From Legionellales bacterium (GTDB lineage: Bacteria; Pseudomonadota; Gammaproteobacteria; DSM-16500), in NCBI GenBank assembly GCA_947478495.1, contig CANJVW010000003.1:1-64000 (forward strand): 64,000 bases of DNA, read 5' to 3'. The notes under the pieces are model-generated. The model did not search any database and was not told the DNA's origin. It saw nothing but the letters and a program-made list of their open reading frames with translations. This document shows, in pieces, positions 48,121-55,723 of the stretch; position 1 is the stretch's first letter; each line of letters begins with the position of its first letter. The translations under genes and the position numbers were made by a program.

Positions 48121-49168
48121 CGGTACTGCTCCCGGGAAAATTATTTTGTCGGGCGAACATGCGGTGGTGTATGGCGCTCCTGCGCTTGTTATGGCGGTTA
48201 ATCGTTACATGACAGCAACCATTTCATCGTTGAAAGGTGATGATTTTGTTTTTCATGATGTTAATGCTAATACTTTTTATTCTATCGGCGCAGATCAATT
48301 GGATGCACTCAAGGCGCGCATTCAGAATGATTATCATTCTTTCTTGAAAGGCCGGTGTTCTATCTGTGATGTATTAAAAACACCTGTTGAATTAGCCCAA
48401 TTTACATTGAGTACTTTTTTAGAAGCCGTTTCTTTGGATTTTCTATCAGGTATTCAATTAGATGTGCAATCTACGATTCCTGTTGGGGCAGGCATGGGAT
48501 CATCAGCTGCTTTGATTTTAAGTATTTTGAAAGCGATGATGCAATATACAAATGTTTCTTTATCTGACGAAAAGCTATTTGAATTAGCATTGGGTGCGGA
48601 AAATAGGCAGCATGGTTTATCGAGCGGGTTAGATTTAAGAGCTATTCTACAAGGTGGATTGATGTTAGTAGGGTTAGGTAGGGTGGGCAAAGCGCTCTTT
48701 GCATGCCCACCACCACGCATAGAAATGGTGGGCACGCAAACAGCGCTTTGCCCACCCTACATTGTTTATACGGGTGTTCCTGAGAGCGCCACTGGCGAGT
48801 GCGTTCAATTGGTATCTCCCTATTTCAAAGATCAAAACAGAGTAGAGGCTTTTTCGGCAGTGACCATCGCAATGGAAAAAGCGTTAGAAGAAAATAATCT
48901 CGTCTCATTGCATGAATGCATCAGAGAAAATAATCAATTATTGCATCAGATTGGTGTTGTGCCGGAAACAGTACAACGATTTATTTCTGACATAGAAAGT
49001 ATAGGTGGCGCGGCTAAAATTTGTGGCGCTGGTGCGGTGAAGGGAGATCACGCAGGGATGGTATGGGTGGTGTGTGAGGATACAGCCGCCTGGAAAAAAA
49101 TAGCAGAAAAATATTCTTATGAGGTATTGTCGCTGAATATCGAATCGCGTGGTGTCTATGCAAGTTAA
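48107..49168 (+). CDS. mvk: Mevalonate kinase with an in-frame palindromic insertion
   Basis: 353 aa GHMP kinase. Motifs: APGKIILSGEHAVVYG, ATP loop PVGAGMGSSAAL (~residues 125-136), and GAGAVKGDHAG near the C-terminus. Residues ~191-218 (GLGRVGKALFACPPP through ALCPPY) are encoded by an 83-bp palindrome, between GGL and the VYTGVPES strand. The insert keeps the frame open. It is probably a surface loop; activity cannot be judged. The start at 48107 overlaps the HMG-CoA synthase end. Confidence 0.93.
   Translation: MRPSSGTAPGKIILSGEHAVVYGAPALVMAVNRYMTATISSLKGDDFVFHDVNANTFYSIGADQLDALKARIQNDYHSFLKGRCSICDVLKTPVELAQFTLSTFLEAVSLDFLSGIQLDVQSTIPVGAGMGSSAALILSILKAMMQYTNVSLSDEKLFELALGAENRQHGLSSGLDLRAILQGGLMLVGLGRVGKALFACPPPRIEMVGTQTALCPPYIVYTGVPESATGECVQLVSPYFKDQNRVEAFSAVTIAMEKALEENNLVSLHECIRENNQLLHQIGVVPETVQRFISDIESIGGAAKICGAGAVKGDHAGMVWVVCEDTAAWKKIAEKYSYEVLSLNIESRGVYAS
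48678..48760. repeat. GTAGGGTGGGC palindromic element inside mevalonate kinase
   Basis: Arms 48678-48712 and 48726-48760 (35 bp) are complementary at 33 positions, with a 13-bp spacer. The right arm matches 4074-4108 with one mismatch. It is translated as part of the kinase. Confidence 0.95.
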
Positions 49169-50150
49169 AGCGTCAGCACCGGGGAGCGTGATGTTGCTAG
49201 GCGAACATGCCGTACTGGATGGCGGCAATGCATTAGTGTGCGCGATTGATCAGCGCATTGAAGTCATATTATCGCCTCGCTTTGATTTGACGATTGACAT
49301 TATCTCAAGCTTGGGCCGGTATGAAACCTGTATTACACATATTGATGTTGCCCCTCCCTTTCAATTTGTGTTGGAAACCATTAAACACTATCAGCCTCAC
49401 TTGACACAGGGTTTTACGCTGACGATCACATCGGGGTTTTCGGAAAAACTGGGACTCGGTTCATCCGCCGCCGTGACGGTGGCAACGCTATCCGCTCTGT
49501 TGCGTTTTTTAAATAAGTTTGTTGACCATTCTGATTTAATCAAACAAGCCACTCGCATTATTCAATCCGTTCAAGGGTTGGGTTCGGGTGCGGATGTGGC
49601 AGCGTCGGTGTTGGGCGGAATGGTGGATTATCGCCAAACACCTTTTCATGCTGAAAAATTACTATTTACTTATCCTATTACGTTAGTGTATTCGGGTTTT
49701 AAAACGCCAACACCCATTGTCGTAAACCAGGTGAGAGCGCTTTTTTCAAAGAATCTTGATGACTTTGAAAAAATAAAAAAAGAAATCAACTTATGTGCTG
49801 TCAACGGCATCCAGATGGCGCGGGATAATAATCCGACTGAATTGGGTCAGGCGATGACAGCTCAGCAACACTGGATGAACGCATTGGGAGTTAATACGCC
49901 TTTATTGCAATCGATTGTCGATGAATTGCAAAGCAACACGGAGATCAAAGGTGCCAAGATATCGGGATCGGGTTTGGGGGACTGTATTGTTGGGTTGGGG
50001 AGAATGACGAAATCGGAATGGTTGGCTTGTCATCCTGAGCGAAGCGAAGGATCGTGCTCCAATGAAGAGATCCTTCGCTTCGCTAAGGATGACAATATGG
50101 GAACGTATATAGCTGTTCAGATGACAACTCAAGGGGTGATGTGTGAATAA
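49158..50150 (+). CDS. Phosphomevalonate kinase (GHMP family) with an in-frame insertion
   Basis: 330 aa. Start APGSVMLLGEHAVLDGG; ATP loop EKLGLGSSAAVTV (~residues 95-107); C-terminal SGSGLGDCIVG. By position in the operon and similarity it should phosphorylate mevalonate-5-P. Residues ~290-313 (CHPERSEGS...) come from a 69-bp palindrome, exactly 23 codons, after which the final strand TYIAVQMTTQGV resumes. The start is the ATG at 49158, overlapping the mevalonate kinase stop. Confidence 0.88.
   Translation: MQVKASAPGSVMLLGEHAVLDGGNALVCAIDQRIEVILSPRFDLTIDIISSLGRYETCITHIDVAPPFQFVLETIKHYQPHLTQGFTLTITSGFSEKLGLGSSAAVTVATLSALLRFLNKFVDHSDLIKQATRIIQSVQGLGSGADVAASVLGGMVDYRQTPFHAEKLLFTYPITLVYSGFKTPTPIVVNQVRALFSKNLDDFEKIKKEINLCAVNGIQMARDNNPTELGQAMTAQQHWMNALGVNTPLLQSIVDELQSNTEIKGAKISGSGLGDCIVGLGRMTKSEWLACHPERSEGSCSNEEILRFAKDDNMGTYIAVQMTTQGVMCE
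50027..50095. repeat. HPERSEGS-type palindromic element inside phosphomevalonate kinase
   Basis: Arms 50027-50053 and 50069-50095 (27 bp, one mismatch) with a 15-bp spacer; the arms carry GAGCGAAGCGAAGGATC. Unrelated in sequence to the element in mevalonate kinase. Similar sequences occur as dispersed repeats in many bacteria, from memory. The total of 69 bp preserves frame. Confidence 0.95.
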
Positions 50151-51141
50151 ACAGGATGTGGTGAATGTCATTTTATCGGATCGAAAAAATGGGATGGCGA
50201 GCACAACACCGGTGACGGCGTTTGCTCCCACCAATATTGCGTTATGCAAATATTGGGGGAAGCGCGATGTCGAATTAAATCTACCTGTTACATCTAGTCT
50301 TTCGGTGTCGCTTGGAAAAAAAGGCGCGAGCACCACACTGAGTGTGATCGAAGGCGCTGCAGATAAAGCGATACTGAATCATCAGTCTGTTGACACCGCA
50401 TCGGATTTTTATAAAAGATTAGTGCATTTTTTAGATTTATTTCGCATCGACCCTCGAATGCGTTTTTGTGTAGATATTGAAAGCAATATTCCGATTGCGG
50501 CGGGACTTGCATCATCAGCGTGCGGATTTGCAGCACTTGCATTGGTGCTCAATACATTATTCCAATGGGAATTGCACTCGCATGAATTATCTATTTTAGC
50601 CCGTCTCGGGAGCGGTAGCGCGTGTCGTTCTATTTGGCCCGGGTTTGTGGAATGGGAAGCCGGGGTGCGTAACGATGGCATGGATAGCGTTGGCAAAATG
50701 ATTCCAGAAGTATGGCCTGAATTGTGTATTGGATTGCTGATGGTGAGCGAGCAGACAAAAAAAATTAGCTCAAGAGAGGCGATGCAACGAACGGTTGAGA
50801 CGAGTCGACTGTATGATGCATGGCCGATGCAAGTGGCGCAGGATCTGCGTTCGATAAAAGACGCGATTCGCGACCAGGATTTTTCCGTCTTAGGAAAAGC
50901 AGCAGAATCGAATGCGATGGCCATGCACGGGCTGATGTTATCTGCCTGGCCACCCGTTAGTTATTTTTTACCGGAAACAGTGACGTCCATGCAATCCATT
51001 TGGTCTCATCGTGAAAAAGGCCTTCATTTGTATTTCACACAAGACGCGGGACCGAATTTGAAATTGTTGTTTCTTGAAAAAGATAAAGCAGCTGTCCAGT
51101 CTCTTTTTCCATCTGTGGATGTGGTGCAGCCGTTTTTATAG
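50143..51141 (+). CDS. mvaD: Diphosphomevalonate decarboxylase
   Basis: 332 aa. Makes IPP from mevalonate diphosphate with ATP. Family motifs: APTNIALCKYWGKRD (~residues 28-42), AAGLASSACG, GSGSACRSIWPGFVEW and FTQDAGPN. GTG start at 50143 overlaps the upstream stop; ATG 50194 is an alternative. It is the last mevalonate gene. Confidence 0.95.
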   Translation: MNKQDVVNVILSDRKNGMASTTPVTAFAPTNIALCKYWGKRDVELNLPVTSSLSVSLGKKGASTTLSVIEGAADKAILNHQSVDTASDFYKRLVHFLDLFRIDPRMRFCVDIESNIPIAAGLASSACGFAALALVLNTLFQWELHSHELSILARLGSGSACRSIWPGFVEWEAGVRNDGMDSVGKMIPEVWPELCIGLLMVSEQTKKISSREAMQRTVETSRLYDAWPMQVAQDLRSIKDAIRDQDFSVLGKAAESNAMAMHGLMLSAWPPVSYFLPETVTSMQSIWSHREKGLHLYFTQDAGPNLKLLFLEKDKAAVQSLFPSVDVVQPFL

Positions 51142-51276
51142 AATTCAATGCATCGATTTTTTTAAATCACCGTAAAAATTTTCATGAGAGCCAATATATC
51201 ATAAATATATACTAACGCATGTTACGCGGCACCCTGTCATTCCCCATTATCGTCATCCCCGCCCTCTATTGTCATC

Positions 51277-51471
51277 CCCGCCCTCTATTGTCATCCCCGC
51301 GTAGGCGGGGATCCATTCAGCAAATGACTTTACGCTGCTAGTCTTGCGGTATGCAAGCCGAAGTGCATTGGTAATCAGTGCTTTTCGGCTCGCCTCCGGC
51401 GGAGCCTGGCAACGCTCGCGATTTTTGCAGGATGGATCCCCGCCTACGCGGGGATGACAATAGAGGGCGGG
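51277..51471. repeat. Inverted repeat with 40-bp arms, TCATCCCCGC family, copy 4
   Basis: Arms 51277-51316 and 51432-51471 are perfect complements and include GTCATCCCCGCGTAGGCGGG. Before the left arm, GTCATCCCCGCCCTCTATT occurs in direct repeat at 51252 and 51271. The core, which has its own GCTCGCCTCCGGCGGAGC hairpin, differs from other copies. The rest of 51142-51498 shows nothing else. Confidence 0.93.
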
Positions 51472-51498
51472 ATAACAGGATCCTCGTAACATGAGATA

Positions 51499-51717
51499 CT
51501 AATTAGGCGTATAGGCTGTTACTCGTCCCATTTTTATATCTGCCAATCCTAGTAACATTTCCTTGATTATGTTGTAGCTCAAGTCTGGGTTTTCTTCGGC
51601 AATACGACCCACTTTAGCCCAATGCTCTATTTGTTTGGATGTAGAGCGATTTTCCAAAATGGCATATGATTTTGCTGTATGAACTAACTTATCGTTTAGG
51701 CGAACTGCAGTACCCAT
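51499..51717 (-). CDS. ParD-like antitoxin, no toxin partner seen
   Basis: 72 aa: MGTAVRLNDKLVHTAKSYAILENRSTSKQIEHWAKVG, a ribbon-helix-helix pattern of the ParD-like family, then a helical C-terminus. No RelE/ParE-type toxin is next to it; downstream is the palindromic element and upstream is pgpA. It is either an orphan or a regulator. Confidence 0.75.
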   Translation of the reverse strand: MGTAVRLNDKLVHTAKSYAILENRSTSKQIEHWAKVGRIAEENPDLSYNIIKEMLLGLADIKMGRVTAYTPN

Positions 51718-51731
51718 TTTATTTCCTGATA

Positions 51732-52220
51732 CTATAAAAAAAGTAAAGCAGCATGCAAAATAAGGCAGCTATAGACCCCCGCCAACACGTCATCCAATAT
51801 CATACCAACACCCCCATGGACGTGACGGTCAATGTAGCCAATGGGCCAGGGTTTCCAGATATCAAATAAACGAAACAACGCAAATCCCGCGATGATCCAG
51901 AAGATGCCAAAGGGAGCCGCAAACATCGTGACAAGAAATCCCACGACTTCATCGATGCACATACCGCCATGATCGTGCACGCCAATCTCTTTGCTGACTT
52001 TGTCGCATAACCACATGCTGAAAAGCGTGATAAGGATTAATAATAATAAATACATATTGGTTGGGAGAAAATGCATGGCAACATAAAAAGGAATGGCCAT
52101 GAGCGTGCCCGCCGTACCGGGTGCGATGGGAGAGGCGCCACTTCCAAAACCAAAGGCGATAAAATGCAGTGGATTTTTCCACATCGATTTTGGTACGGGT
52201 TGAACAGTATAGTCACGCAT
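51732..52220 (-). CDS. pgpA: Phosphatidylglycerophosphatase A
   Basis: 162 aa membrane phosphatase making phosphatidylglycerol. Motifs: GFGSGASPIAPGTAGTL (~residues 24-40) and DHGGMCIDEVVGF (~residues 84-96), with several membrane helices. It overlaps rph by one base. Confidence 0.92.
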   Translation of the reverse strand: MRDYTVQPVPKSMWKNPLHFIAFGFGSGASPIAPGTAGTLMAIPFYVAMHFLPTNMYLLLLILITLFSMWLCDKVSKEIGVHDHGGMCIDEVVGFLVTMFAAPFGIFWIIAGFALFRLFDIWKPWPIGYIDRHVHGGVGMILDDVLAGVYSCLILHAALLFL

Positions 52221-52939
52221 TATTTCAATACTGCTTTCTGTTGTTCAATCAATAAAGGAATGCTGACTTTAGCGAGCTTGATGAGTTCATCGAGTTGTGA
52301 CGATTGAAATTCACCTTTCTCAGCGGTGCCTTGAATTTCAATAAAACCACCATGCTCTGTCATGATGATATTCATATCGGTTTCAGCGGTCGAGTCTTCT
52401 GTGTAATCGAGATCAACCATCGGTACACCATTCACGATGCCGACAGAAACCGATGCAATAAATTGTTTGAATGGATCCGATTTTAATTTTGACTTAGGTA
52501 ATCGTTTGATGTATTCGATCGCATCAAAGAGTGCGACACACCCGCCTGTGATCGATGCCGTCCGTGTACCGCCATCCGCTTGAATGACATCGCAGTCGAT
52601 GGTAATCGTGTAATCATTCAGCGCTTTTAAATCGACAGCAGCGCGTAGTGCGCGTCCAATTAAACGTTGAATTTCTTGTGTACGTCCGGTTTGTTTACCC
52701 TTTGCGGCTTCTCGTTGAGAGCGTTCGTGTGTTGCGCGCGGTAGCATGCCATATTCAGCAGTGACCCAGCCTTGTCCTGATTCTTTCAAGAAAAAAGGAA
52801 CGCCGGGCGTGACAGTCGCCGTGCAAAGGACGCGAGTCGAGCCATATTCCACGAGTACGGAACCTTCCGCGTGTTGGGTATAATGACGGGTCAGGTGAAT
52901 AGGTCGCAGTTGATTTGTGTCTCGTTGGTTTGCTCGCAT
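52220..52939 (-). CDS. rph: Ribonuclease PH
   Basis: 239 aa phosphorolytic exonuclease trimming tRNA 3' ends. N-terminal [20 protein letters not shown], then [32 protein letters not shown] (Arg-rich catalytic region) and [19 protein letters not shown]. Full length, ending KAVLK. Confidence 0.96.
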   Translation of the reverse strand: MRANQRDTNQLRPIHLTRHYTQHAEGSVLVEYGSTRVLCTATVTPGVPFFLKESGQGWVTAEYGMLPRATHERSQREAAKGKQTGRTQEIQRLIGRALRAAVDLKALNDYTITIDCDVIQADGGTRTASITGGCVALFDAIEYIKRLPKSKLKSDPFKQFIASVSVGIVNGVPMVDLDYTEDSTAETDMNIIMTEHGGFIEIQGTAEKGEFQSSQLDELIKLAKVSIPLLIEQQKAVLK

Positions 52940-53022
52940 GGATGTTCTCTTTTAAGGTAGAATGAGACATTATAGCGACTTTACCCTAATATGATAGCGT
53001 CAAGAATGAGAGAGAAAGAGAT

Positions 53023-53358
53023 ATGTTTGTGACCACCACATTTGAAATAGAAGGGTACCGCATTGCGGAATACAAAGGTGTTGTGCGTGGCGTGATCGTG
53101 CGAGCCCCCACTATTATGCAGGGGTTTTTGGGACGATTAAAAGTGGTTTGGGGAGGAGGACGTATTGGGTCCTATACGGCGATGTGTGAAACAGCTCGGA
53201 AGCAAGCGTATCAATTGATGATTCAACATGCGAAAGAAGTTGGCGCTAATGCGATTATTGGCATGCACTACGATGCATCTGAAGTCGCGAGCGCGTATTT
53301 TGCAACAGAAGTGCTGTGCTATGGAACAGCCGTCATATTGCAAAAACGATCATCATGA
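53023..53358 (+). CDS. UPF0145/YbjQ-family protein
   Basis: 111 aa. VTTTFEIEGYRIAEYKGVVRGVIVR, ARKQAYQLMIQHAKEVGANAIIG and the late VLCYGTAVIL strand match the YbjQ pentameric family, sometimes called heavy-metal-binding. The role is unknown. Its stop abuts the icmX stop (convergent). Confidence 0.9.
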   Translation: MFVTTTFEIEGYRIAEYKGVVRGVIVRAPTIMQGFLGRLKVVWGGGRIGSYTAMCETARKQAYQLMIQHAKEVGANAIIGMHYDASEVASAYFATEVLCYGTAVILQKRSS

Positions 53359-54348
53359 CTATGACCCAGTGAGTGGCTGTGCGCCATTCGCTACTTTATA
53401 TAGCATATTCTCATTCGATTGATTCACTGCGATCAGCAGTGAATTGGTCATGACCAATGCAGTAAGCGTTTGCTGTTGTACGGAAAGCATTTTCGTCATT
53501 AGGACGTAAGTTTGCGACGTGAACAGCAAAATTTGTCGCATGACAGAGCCCAGCTCTTCGGATGCAATGGTTGTAAACCAGCTGGAGCTTGTTGCTTGTT
53601 GTATTAAATTATTTTGTGCAGTGAGCGCGGGATAACCATTCTGAGACTCAGCATAGAGTGCGCTCAGCACATAGGCATTAAATGTTTGAACAGAAGAAAC
53701 TGTTTTATAGAAATTAGCATACATGTGTTGATAAGGGATATGTATATCAGAAACCCTGCGAGCATCTAAAAGCGGATCCCATACTGCCTGAGGAGCGCGA
53801 TGTGTGATATTCACACTGGAGGCATTGATGAGGTAATTGTAGTTGGGGGTTGCCGCGGGAAGCGATGAGGAGCCTGACGGGAGTTGTCTAGGATCAGGGC
53901 TGACATATAAATGTCCGAGCAGAGTAGGGTACGTTAAATCATTGACAATGGTGTAAGGGTAGGAGGCGGGTGTTGTCGGATTAGTGGTGGGTGCGTTGCC
54001 CTGTATGTTTCGAAAAAAGCCAGGTTGAGTCGAAGATCCGGCGAGCAGTTGTTGTGTTGTTGTTAGTTGTGTGGCAGCGTTTGATATATTGCCGTTTTCA
54101 AGCATCGTAAATTGGTTTTGTGCATTAGCCATCGCAGTGGACGTGTCAGGGTCGAGGGCGCTGAGCGACAAATGAGCCATTTGTGTTAAATAAACAGGGA
54201 AATTAGCTTGAATATTAGAGACAACCGATAGAATTTGCTGAAGGACCCCACTTTCTGCCGAGAGCGGAGCGAGAGAGTTGTCTGCATCGCTGGATGACGC
54301 GCCTGTCAGTGCCAGGAAAAGTAAAATAATCGAATTGTATTTTTTCAT
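53359..54348 (-). CDS. icmX: IcmX-like Dot/Icm protein
   Basis: 329 aa with a signal peptide (MKKYNSIILLFLALTGASSS). Polar, Ser/Thr/Asn-rich periplasmic-type protein with YVSPDPRQLP, YNYLINASSVNI and a C-terminal MLSVQQQTLTALVMTNSLLIAVNQS helix as in IcmX. Assigned from this region and its place after icmW. It overlaps the small upstream secreted gene (TAATG), so they are translationally coupled. Confidence 0.82.
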   Translation of the reverse strand: MKKYNSIILLFLALTGASSSDADNSLAPLSAESGVLQQILSVVSNIQANFPVYLTQMAHLSLSALDPDTSTAMANAQNQFTMLENGNISNAATQLTTTQQLLAGSSTQPGFFRNIQGNAPTTNPTTPASYPYTIVNDLTYPTLLGHLYVSPDPRQLPSGSSSLPAATPNYNYLINASSVNITHRAPQAVWDPLLDARRVSDIHIPYQHMYANFYKTVSSVQTFNAYVLSALYAESQNGYPALTAQNNLIQQATSSSWFTTIASEELGSVMRQILLFTSQTYVLMTKMLSVQQQTLTALVMTNSLLIAVNQSNENMLYKVANGAQPLTGS

Positions 54349-54665
54349 TATGACTGTCCCTCCGTATCAACAGTGGCAGGGCTCGTAGCGACAGGAGTTG
54401 TAGCAGTGCTCGTCGTTGGCGGCGGTGCGTTCGTTGTTGGACCTGCACCTCCTGGAAATAAGCTATTTAGCTGAGTTGCGATACTGGTTTGAACGGTTTG
54501 ACTTTGCGTTGTGACACCTGCTGTAAAATCGGAGGGCGCCAGTACCGTTTGAGCGGGTATAACAGGTGCAGGAGCGAGTCCAGATGATGCTGTGGTGGTG
54601 CTGCCCCAACTTAATGGTGATACTGTTAAGAGAGTGAGCGTAACGATACTCGTTAATCGATTCAT
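54348..54665 (-). CDS. Small Thr/Pro-rich secreted protein between icmW and icmX
   Basis: 105 aa with a signal peptide (MNRLTSIVTLTLLTVSPLSWG) and a mature part almost all Thr, Ala, Pro and Ser. It is coupled to icmX. It may be a split-off Pro/Thr-rich N-terminal segment of a longer IcmX, but it has its own signal peptide, as does icmX, so two separate exported proteins are more likely. Confidence 0.75.
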   Translation of the reverse strand: MNRLTSIVTLTLLTVSPLSWGSTTTASSGLAPAPVIPAQTVLAPSDFTAGVTTQSQTVQTSIATQLNSLFPGGAGPTTNAPPPTTSTATTPVATSPATVDTEGQS

Positions 54666-54679
54666 CGATGTTACCCCTT

Positions 54680-55129
54680 TTATATGTTTTCCTGGCCGAG
54701 CGCTTTCAAAACGAGCTCAAAACGTTTGGGTGAAAAAATGCGCGTTAATAAGCGCAAGCGTTCAAATACAATGTTGCGTCGTAAAAATAAGGCAGCCAGT
54801 GCATTCTCGCTATTATTATTTTCTTCTGCAAACATTAATATTTTTGATGCGGAGCCAGGGTCAATAGTATCAATCGCTTGTAGCAAACGTAAAATGCGAG
54901 ATGTTTTAAGATGGGCGCACAAGAGAACAAATTGCTCTTCTTTTGACAAATCAAAACGGGTTAGGTTATCTAATTCGTCGCTCAGTTGTTTTAGCGTTGA
55001 TTCGAGCGCAGGGTTGCCATCCAGCGTCCAGGTTTCAACGCTTTCCATAAAAGCAATCACACGGAAGATCATGGGATCTTGGTAATTCTTCCAGAATTCA
55101 TGAGAGGCTTGCAAATCCAATGTCGACAT
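54680..55129 (-). CDS. icmW: IcmW, Dot/Icm adaptor
   Basis: 149 aa acidic cytoplasmic protein: ASHEFWKNYQDPMIFRVIAFME at the N-terminus, ESTLKQLSDELDNL, and MFAEENNNSENALAALFLRRNIVFERLRLL. IcmW pairs with IcmS to deliver effectors to the DotL coupling complex. It diverges from icmV. Confidence 0.93.
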   Translation of the reverse strand: MSTLDLQASHEFWKNYQDPMIFRVIAFMESVETWTLDGNPALESTLKQLSDELDNLTRFDLSKEEQFVLLCAHLKTSRILRLLQAIDTIDPGSASKILMFAEENNNSENALAALFLRRNIVFERLRLLTRIFSPKRFELVLKALGQENI

Positions 55130-55258
55130 GGTGTTTCATCCCTTCCCTTTGCTTATACTATAACAGAGTGTTGTTTATTTTCTAGTGTGGTTTTGTTGTT
55201 TTTTTTATAAACGAGTGCTATGGTTGAATGCTACGAGTTCTTGTGATGTGGATCAGCT

Positions 55259-55723
55259 ATGTCTCTGAAAGACGCCCTTAAAATATCGCGTAAAACCTTT
55301 TTCAATCCCACGGCATGGTTGGGGCTGAACCAGATTCAAACACAAACGAATATCATCACTCGACAAATCAAAGGGCTGCTTGTGAGATCTCAGCCTAAAA
55401 TCATCGAGACGTTTTCGGATGCGATGATACGATTAAATCTTTCTGAAGAAAAATTGCAGCGCACACAGGCGCGTTATCGTCACTATACATGGATTTTTTT
55501 GGGGCTGGCAAGCGCCACACTACTCTATGGTTTTTATTATTTTCTCCACTGCCATCTCATTCGAGGATGGCTGTTACTAGTCATGATGGCCACATTGTTT
55601 GCATCGCAAGCATTTAAATATGATTTTCTGGTGTTTCAAATGAAGCATCGTCATTTGGGGTGTACGCTTCGGGAGTGGTGGTCTGGCAAGATATCAGATG
55701 ATCAAGCGGGGACGAACCCATGA
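55259..55723 (+). CDS. icmV: IcmV, Dot/Icm inner-membrane protein
   Basis: 154 aa: basic N-terminus (ISRKTFFNPTAWLGLNQ), then two membrane helices (~residues 78-98 and 103-118), C-terminal GCTLREWWSGK. Overlaps dotA by 4 bases, as usual for the icmV-dotA pair. Confidence 0.92.
   Translation: MSLKDALKISRKTFFNPTAWLGLNQIQTQTNIITRQIKGLLVRSQPKIIETFSDAMIRLNLSEEKLQRTQARYRHYTWIFLGLASATLLYGFYYFLHCHLIRGWLLLVMMATLFASQAFKYDFLVFQMKHRHLGCTLREWWSGKISDDQAGTNP

Noticed and set aside
51250-51300. Direct repeats of GTCATCCCCGCCCTCTATT that could suggest a CRISPR array
   Set aside because: Only two to three copies at ~19-bp spacing with no unique spacers; they are end sequence of the neighbouring palindromic element.
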